Below are positions 58,195 through 64,000 of a DNA stretch of 64,000 nt, piece by piece. The notes under the pieces are model-generated. The model made no database searches. It was not told the DNA's origin and worked only from the letters and a program-made list of their open reading frames with translations. The stretch's first letter is position 1. Every line of letters begins with the position of its first letter. The DNA comes from Tenrec ecaudatus (Eukaryota; Chordata; Mammalia; Afrosoricida; Tenrecidae): positions 122,501,586 to 122,565,585 of the forward strand of contig NC_134537.1 of NCBI RefSeq assembly GCF_050624435.1. Reading direction: 5' to 3'. Both the position numbers and the translations under genes were made by a program.

Positions 58195-58310
58195 TAGGGT
58201 GAAAATTGTGAGCTCATAGCAATGAGTACAGGAGAAGAAAATGCTCTAGGGTTGATTGTGGTGATAATTACACAACTCTTTCTGATGTGATGGATCCATT
58301 GCGTTGTTAT
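58195..58310 (+). mobile_element. Old LINE 3'-end fragment
   Basis: The words aaaatgctctagggttgattg, tggtgataattacacaactc and ctgatgtgatgga resemble an L1-type 3' region, like 52,840-52,985. Confidence 0.45.
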
Positions 58311-58434
58311 GATATGTGCTAGCCAAAAATTGGAGGTTGCCACCCCAGGGCCATCACAGGGGGGAAGGATGAAGCACTGCCAGTCCTGTGCTAGTCTCAC
58401 ATTTGCTCCTGAGCCGGAGCTCCTTATTGTAACT

Positions 58435-58535
58435 GCTGGGTCAATGACCTTCCTCTTTCTCCCTACGCTTCTGCCCGACCAAGCACGCATGATGTCCTTT
58501 GCCAGGGACTGGTCTCTCCGTCCAGCATGTCCAAA
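58435..58535 (-). mobile_element. RTE LINE 3' fragment, minus orientation
   Basis: The words tgaccttcctctttctccc and gcatgatgtcctttgccagg, then gggactggtctctcc, duplicate the part found again at about 58,690-58,745, so this is a separate copy ending where the next RTE begins. Confidence 0.55.
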
Positions 58536-60830
58536 GTTGTTGTTATGTGCCATCGAGCTGGCTCTGTCCCATAGCGACCTTATACACACACACACACACT
58601 GCATGGTCCAGTGCCATCCCCACAATTATTCCTATGCCTGAGTCCATTGATGTAGCCACTTGGCCAGTCAAGCTTGTCGAGGACCGTCTTCATTTTCGAG
58701 GCCCGTTCACTGCACACACATGATGTCCTCCCCCAAGGACTGCTTTGTCCTGACAACATGTAAGACAAAGTATGTAAGACAAAGTCTTGCCATCCGTGCC
58801 TCTAAGGAGCACTCAGTACTCAGTCCACGGTACGTTCAACATTCTTCGCTGGCATCGCAATTCAAATGCAGGGATCCTTCTTCAGTCTTCCTTATTCAAT
58901 GTTTAACTTTCACATGCCTAGGAGGCCATGGAAAATACCAAGGCCTGACTGCTTCTTTCATGAGCATTGACTGTGGATCCAAGCAAGATGAAATCCTTGA
59001 CAACTTCAATCTTTTCTCCATTTATCATGTTACTTATTGGTCCAGCCGTGAAGAGTTCTTTTTTGTTTTACATTGAATTGTCATTCATACTGAAGGCTGA
59101 AATTGTTGGTCTTTATCAGCAAGTTCTTCAATTCTTCCTCACTTTCAGCAAGCAAGGTGCTGTCACCTGCATATTGAAGGTTGTTAATACATCTCCTTCC
59201 AATCCTGAGGCCACATTTTCTTCATGCAGTCCAGCTTCCCTGGTGATTTTCACTGCATATAGACTGAGTCAATATGGTGAAAGGATACAACCACGATGCT
59301 CGCCTTTTTGATTTTAAACTGTGAAGCATGCCCTAGTTCTGTTCACCCAACTACCCTTTGATCCATACACGACTTCTGAATGAGCACAATGAAGCGTTCC
59401 GGAATCCCCATTCTCCTCATGACCATCCATAGTTACTGACCTATAGTTGAATGCTTTTGCATAGCAAATAAAACACAAGTAAACATCTTTCTTCCTTGAG
59501 TCAAGATCCATCTGACATCAGGAACGCTATCCGTTGTTCCATGCCCTCCTCTGAATACAGATTGAACCTCTGGCATCTCTCTGTCAATGGACTGCTTCAA
59601 CTGTTGTTGGATGATCTTCAGCAAATTTGTACTTGCTTGGAAGATCAATGTATTATTTTATAATTTGAGCATTCCGTTAGGTTGCCTTTCTTTGGAAACC
59701 AAAACCAAACCAAACTCAGCCACAGAGTCAATTCTGACTCATAGTAACCTAATAGGACAGGGTAGAACTGCCTTTTTAAGAAGCTGTAAATTTCATGAGA
59801 AGAGAAAGCATCAACTTTCCTGTTAAGTTGCTGGTGGTTTTCCACTGTTAACCTTGAGGTTACCAGCCTAACTTGTCACCCACGATGACACCAAGGCTCA
59901 TTTCTCTGTAAGGGTAAAAATATCTCTTTCAGCCAGTTAGTCAAGTAGCTGTCTTCCAAATTTCCTGGAACAGGTCAGGGAGTGTTTCCAGTGCTTCATC
60001 AGCTTGTTGAAACATTTCACTTGGCATTCCATCAATTTCTGAAGCCTTATTTTTGGCTAATACTTTTAGTGCAGTTTGAATTTCTTCCTTCAGCACCATT
60101 GGTTCTTGCTCACTTGCTACTTCTCGAAATGGTTAAATGTCAACGAGTTCTTTTTGGTACAGTGACTCTATTAATCTTTCCATCTTCTTTTGCTGCTTTC
60201 TACATCATTCAAAATTTTTCCCATCAAATTTGTCAGTATTGAAAGTTGAGTCTTGACTTTTTCTTGAGTTCTCTCAGTCTGGGCTATGCTGAGTGTGTTC
60301 TGCCTTTTTGGATTTCTAACTCCAGGTCTTTGCACATTTCGTTACAATATTTGACTTTGTGTTCTTGAACTGCCCTTTGAAAATTTCTATTTATGTGTTT
60401 GATTTCATCCTTTCTTCCATTTGCTTTAGCTACCCTATAATTAAGAGCAAGCTTCCGGGTTTCTTCTGACGTCCACTTTGATCTTTCTTTCCTGTCTTCT
60501 TAGTGACCTTTGGCTTTCTTCATGGATGATGATCTTGGGGTACTCCCACGCTCATGTGGACTTTTGTCATTCGTGCTCAATGCATCATGTCTGTTCTTGC
60601 AATTTCCTAGAAGTCCAGGTGGGATAGACTCAAGGTCATATTTTGTTCTTGTGGACTTGCAATTTCTTCAGCTTCAGCCTGACCTGACAAATGATTCTCT
60701 GTTCCACAGTTAGCACCTGGCCTAGATTTAGCTTCTGACACTGAGCTTCTCCATCATCTCTTCCCACAGATGAAGTCCATTTGATCTGGGGGCTCCGTTT
60801 GGAGAAGACCTTGTGTGTGTTTGCCATTTG
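58536..60830 (-). mobile_element. RTE LINE, longest copy, minus orientation
   Basis: The 3' end is at 58,536 (ttgttgttatgtgccatcg, the shared SINE/LINE tail). Reading on the minus strand towards lower coordinates, the order is: end of endonuclease with RLKLKKLQ (about 60,680), the linker, the start of reverse transcriptase, IDREMPEVQSVFRGGHG (about 59,560), a palm region containing AKAFN, and the thumb region to 59,000. It is truncated before the endonuclease start and riddled with frameshifts. An AfroSINE interrupts it at 59,700-59,905. Confidence 0.8.
59700..59905 (-). repeat. AfroSINE inserted in the RTE LINE
   Basis: It begins aaaccaaaccaaactcagcc, then tcaattctgactcatagtaa, aggacagggtagaactgcc and tgctggtggttttccactg, and ends gatgacaccaaggctc. 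Confidence 0.8.
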
Positions 60831-63285
60831 TGTTGTTTAAAGAGGGCAAAATAACAACACCCAAAAAGCAGGGGGACCTTTTCTTGAAAGATTTGTTGAT
60901 CATTTATTGATATTATCATCAAAATAATATTGCCTTAAAGATATAATAGAACCTTCTGAAATAACAGCGTAGATAATGGCAAGGTACTACTTAAATGTAG
61001 AAGAACAAATTATTAGTGTGGAATCTGCAGGAGCAGCGACATGTTCTCAGGTTTGTTATTCTAGTCTAAGATGTTAGTACTCTTCACATACTGACCATCC
61101 CAAGCCAAAGTCAGAGCGAGGAGTGAGTCTCTTTGTTCTTGTACCATTCCCAAAGGCTGGGGTTGCAGGATGCCAGGTTCACTGGGCTTGGCTGGGGATG
61201 CAGTGGAGGGGGGCTATTTCCATACCTCTTTCCCAGTGGTAACAGAGCCTTCTTTGTGTCAATGGGTACCCTGCCGTAATCCATTCCCAATCTCTCCCCT
61301 AGAAGCAAACACCTTTTGTTTGTATTTCTCCCTCATTAGCAACATATTTTTCAAAAACTGGCAAACATATTTCCTGCTCTGCTTCATGATCACATGGAGG
61401 AAGCCTGTGGGGAAAAAAGACTAACAAGAGAGCATGCGTTCTCTTTGTCTCTGAGAGACCCAGCTATCTCTCTTACCTGTCCTTGGCCATTAGGCATTTG
61501 CTACCATTCTGGTTCCTTGTTTGCCCCCCTTGTTTTTCGAGTGATTGCACCCCATTCCATTGCTCTCCAGTGAGAGAGACTGCCTATGTTTCTCATCTCT
61601 GCTCCAGAAAGAGGTGGTTACTCTTTGGAATTCAACCCACTGGATTACCTTGGCAATGTCCTCAAGAAAAGCTCCAATTTCATAGGTTGCCTACCTGGCT
61701 TTTGTAGTTGCTGAGGTCAGATGGCTCCTCTCAAACCTATCCCCCTCCTGGGGAAGCAGGATTCTCTGTTTCTGTTTAGAGTCACACACGGGTGGTTTGG
61801 AGCTTGGTGGTGTTCACCAGGGCCTTTATTGTTAACACATTGTTTTTATTTGCTTTGTGTGTCTTGCAATTTGTGAAAGCATCTATACCCCTAAGCTTTA
61901 GACATGGAACATTTGTTTTCTAAGCATTTATAATGCACTATTTGGGCATTACTAAGTATAGGGGCTTCAAAGAGTATGTGGAAAATGGAATTAAAAGATA
62001 ATGGAATGTTTCCACGAACCCTTTGTGCCCTTTGCCCATGAGGAGCTGAGAAGATCCAGGTGAACGGGACTCAGCCCTTGTTATACAGCTGCTCCCCATC
62101 TGTCTGGAAGGAACGAGCAAACCCCAGATGTCATCAGTGGATGCACCCCGGGCTACAACAGGAGTGGAATAAAACACCAGGGCAGCGGGAGCCCAAAGAA
62201 CAAGGGCACAGGGGTAAGGAAGGAAGAGGTGACCATTCCAAAGTTGCTTCTAAGCGTTTCAAAAAGGTGTTTTCTAGACAGAAGAAGGAAGTATGCATCT
62301 ATCGAAAGTATCACTTCTTTTTTGAAAGGTTCACTTCTATTCCTCATTCACTACGAAGACTTTCCTTTCCCAGCATGATTGGTGTGGATCTGAAAGCGTT
62401 TCCCCCCCCCTAGATTTAGCAGACCACCTCAGCCTTAGCCAAGGCCACCTTTGGTCCTAAGCCCTCTCGGAGAACTCAGCAGGTTCTAAACCAACAGGTG
62501 TTCCAGTACATTCATTTTTATTTGTCAAAAGTCACATATTGGATTCTGATATCTAAGATGCTGGCCTTGACCTTTGTGCCCTTTCTCTGTTCATTGATCT
62601 CTGGATGTCTTGTCCTCCCAGTGGATGACATCTGAATGCTCATTTACTACAGTCACCGGGATGGATGTCAGCATTGCTCTGAAAAGAAAAGGATGCTACC
62701 TAGTGGCCCAAGCTTTCCTATTTGGGCCCTTTGGCCTCGCCATGACAGTACAACCCATCAGTGCCAAGACTGGAATAGTGCAGCAAAACAGGGACTTGCT
62801 GGAGTCAGATGCCCAAAAGATCGTGGGACGTAGGCCAACACCGAGTCCGTGATGTGCAAGCTGGGTCTGGGGCAGGCTCAATTTCGTGAGAGGATTAAGA
62901 GAGCCGAAGATGTCAAATCTCAGGTATCTGAATACAGTGCGTATTCCGTCAGAGAACAAATCCACGTTGAGAAGCCAGTGAGAGAAACAAGAACAGGAAC
63001 AGAAAGCAGGGCAGGAAGCTAGATTACGTGAGCGATTTCACAGGGACAGGGACCAGATGTGGCAGTGTCTTTGAAGTGCTTCATAGTCAGCCTCATCACC
63101 CACCTCCAATGGCTGTGTGAATATCTTTTATGACAGAGGACCATATTAGACACCCAATAAAGCACACGCTACAACTTGAAACAAAAACAATCCTGAGCCA
63201 GAGTATAATCCATGTGCACCTAGGAGGCCAGGTACTCATTTTTGGTGTCAGATGTACTTGATGATATTAGACAACATGGGGAAAG
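60831..63285. other. No recognised feature
   Basis: Unique-looking sequence. Open frames near 62,060-62,410 and 62,610-62,850 overlap frames on the other strand and show no motif or splice context that I can defend. Confidence 0.4.
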
Positions 63286-63289
63286 GCCA

Positions 63290-63402
63290 GGCTTTCCCCT
63301 CCTGTCAAGAGTCAGTCTCAGAAACTCACAGGGGCAGCTCTACTCTGTCCTATAGGGTCACTGTGAGTCAGAAGGGACTCGATGGCAGTGAGTTTTATTA
63401 GA
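63290..63402 (+). repeat. AfroSINE 3' half, plus orientation
   Basis: The words agagtcagtctcagaaactc, cagctctactctgtcctata and gggtcactgtgagtcagaag, then ggactcgatggcagtgagtt, are one of the best preserved SINE tails in the window. Confidence 0.8.
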
Positions 63403-64000
63403 CAGTGCACTCTCATAGATGACAAAGGTACTTTGAAAGCTGACTTTGAAAACTGTAAAACACATGCATATTAAAAGCATAAACCTTAATATTTTAAGAA
63501 ACAGAGAAAAATATCTCTATGATGGGAAATCCCCCAATTTCTTTAATGGCTGATTCATGAAAGACTGTCACAGAGGAGGGAAAATGATGCAAAATGTTAC
63601 AGTTTGGTGCTATGCATGTAGACCTGTTAAAGTCTTCATTCCTTGGGGTTAAAGGTCCACATAAAAAAGGGCGGAGTGTGCTGCGCCGACACTCTGAACG
63701 TCGATTCCACATGCAAATGTAATCCGTGGTCCCTTTTTGGTCCCCTCAGCACCTCTTCTATTTCTTTGGCTGTATTTTGAACTTTCAAGTGAGCATAGAA
63801 TTACAAAAGTTGTCAACAGAGGACAGAATGATCTTACATATCTTTGCAAAAGTCATCGCAAAAGAACTAGAAATCATGTCTCTGAGGCAACATTTTTCTT
63901 CTTGAAATGTTTTACAAGAGAGAGGCTTTTTTACAAGCAGAATATAGAGAGGCTTTTTTTTTTTTACAGAGGCTGTTTTACAAGCAGAATATAGAAAGTG
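63403..64000. other. No recognised feature; short direct repeat at the end
   Basis: The last 90 bp carry a repeated word (ttttacaagcagaatatagag/aaag, about 63,930 and 63,970) around a T run. Nothing else is recognised. Confidence 0.4.

Overview
The window is mammalian nuclear DNA, most likely from an afrotherian and probably from a tenrec-like animal. It is littered with decayed copies of a tRNA-derived SINE of the AfroSINE type (typical words: 'ccctggtggtgtagtggtt', 'tatagggtcactatgagtcag'), with fragments of an RTE-clade LINE that shares its 3' tail with that SINE, and with L1 pieces. One 190-bp hAT element at 34,654-34,843 looks like SPIN, a DNA transposon reported from tenrec among afrotherians. 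The species call is inference.

The one clear gene is a complete, intact TLR3 on the minus strand. Non-coding exon 1 is at 26,709 to about 26,807 and coding exons are at 13,705-13,262, 11,386-11,195, 8,377-6,525 and 6,268-6,040. All coding junctions have GT..AG introns and join in phase to give 905 codons (human TLR3: 904 residues). An ISRE-type element (26,801-26,812) sits on the predicted transcription start. Intron 1 is about 13 kb, half of it filled by an endogenous retrovirus. A plausible solo LTR lies about 0.3 kb upstream of the start in TLR3 orientation. About 1.1 kb beyond exon 1, on the opposite strand, a 98-bp exon-like block (27,931-28,028) has an ATG, an acceptor and a donor; it may be a 5' exon of a divergent neighbour (SORBS2 is the neighbour on that side in human), but I cannot confirm it.

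18,819-25,525 is a 6.7-kb class I (gammaretrovirus-like) endogenous retrovirus in plus orientation. It has paired LTRs (440 and 456 bp), a 5-bp ATAAA target duplication, a tRNA-Phe-type primer binding site, a gag with two CCHC knuckles and a PPPY motif, protease, scrambled pol and a mostly deleted env. All genes are broken. A second, class II-like LTR fragment interrupts its pol.

From 29 to 64 kb there is no convincing gene. This part is a repeat graveyard: RTE LINE fragments in both orientations, AfroSINEs, a mariner transposase remnant, an L1 split by younger insertions, and six copies of a poly(A)-tailed element of up to about 2 kb with no evident coding capacity (best copy 45,380-47,440). 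That family is the least explained structure in the window.
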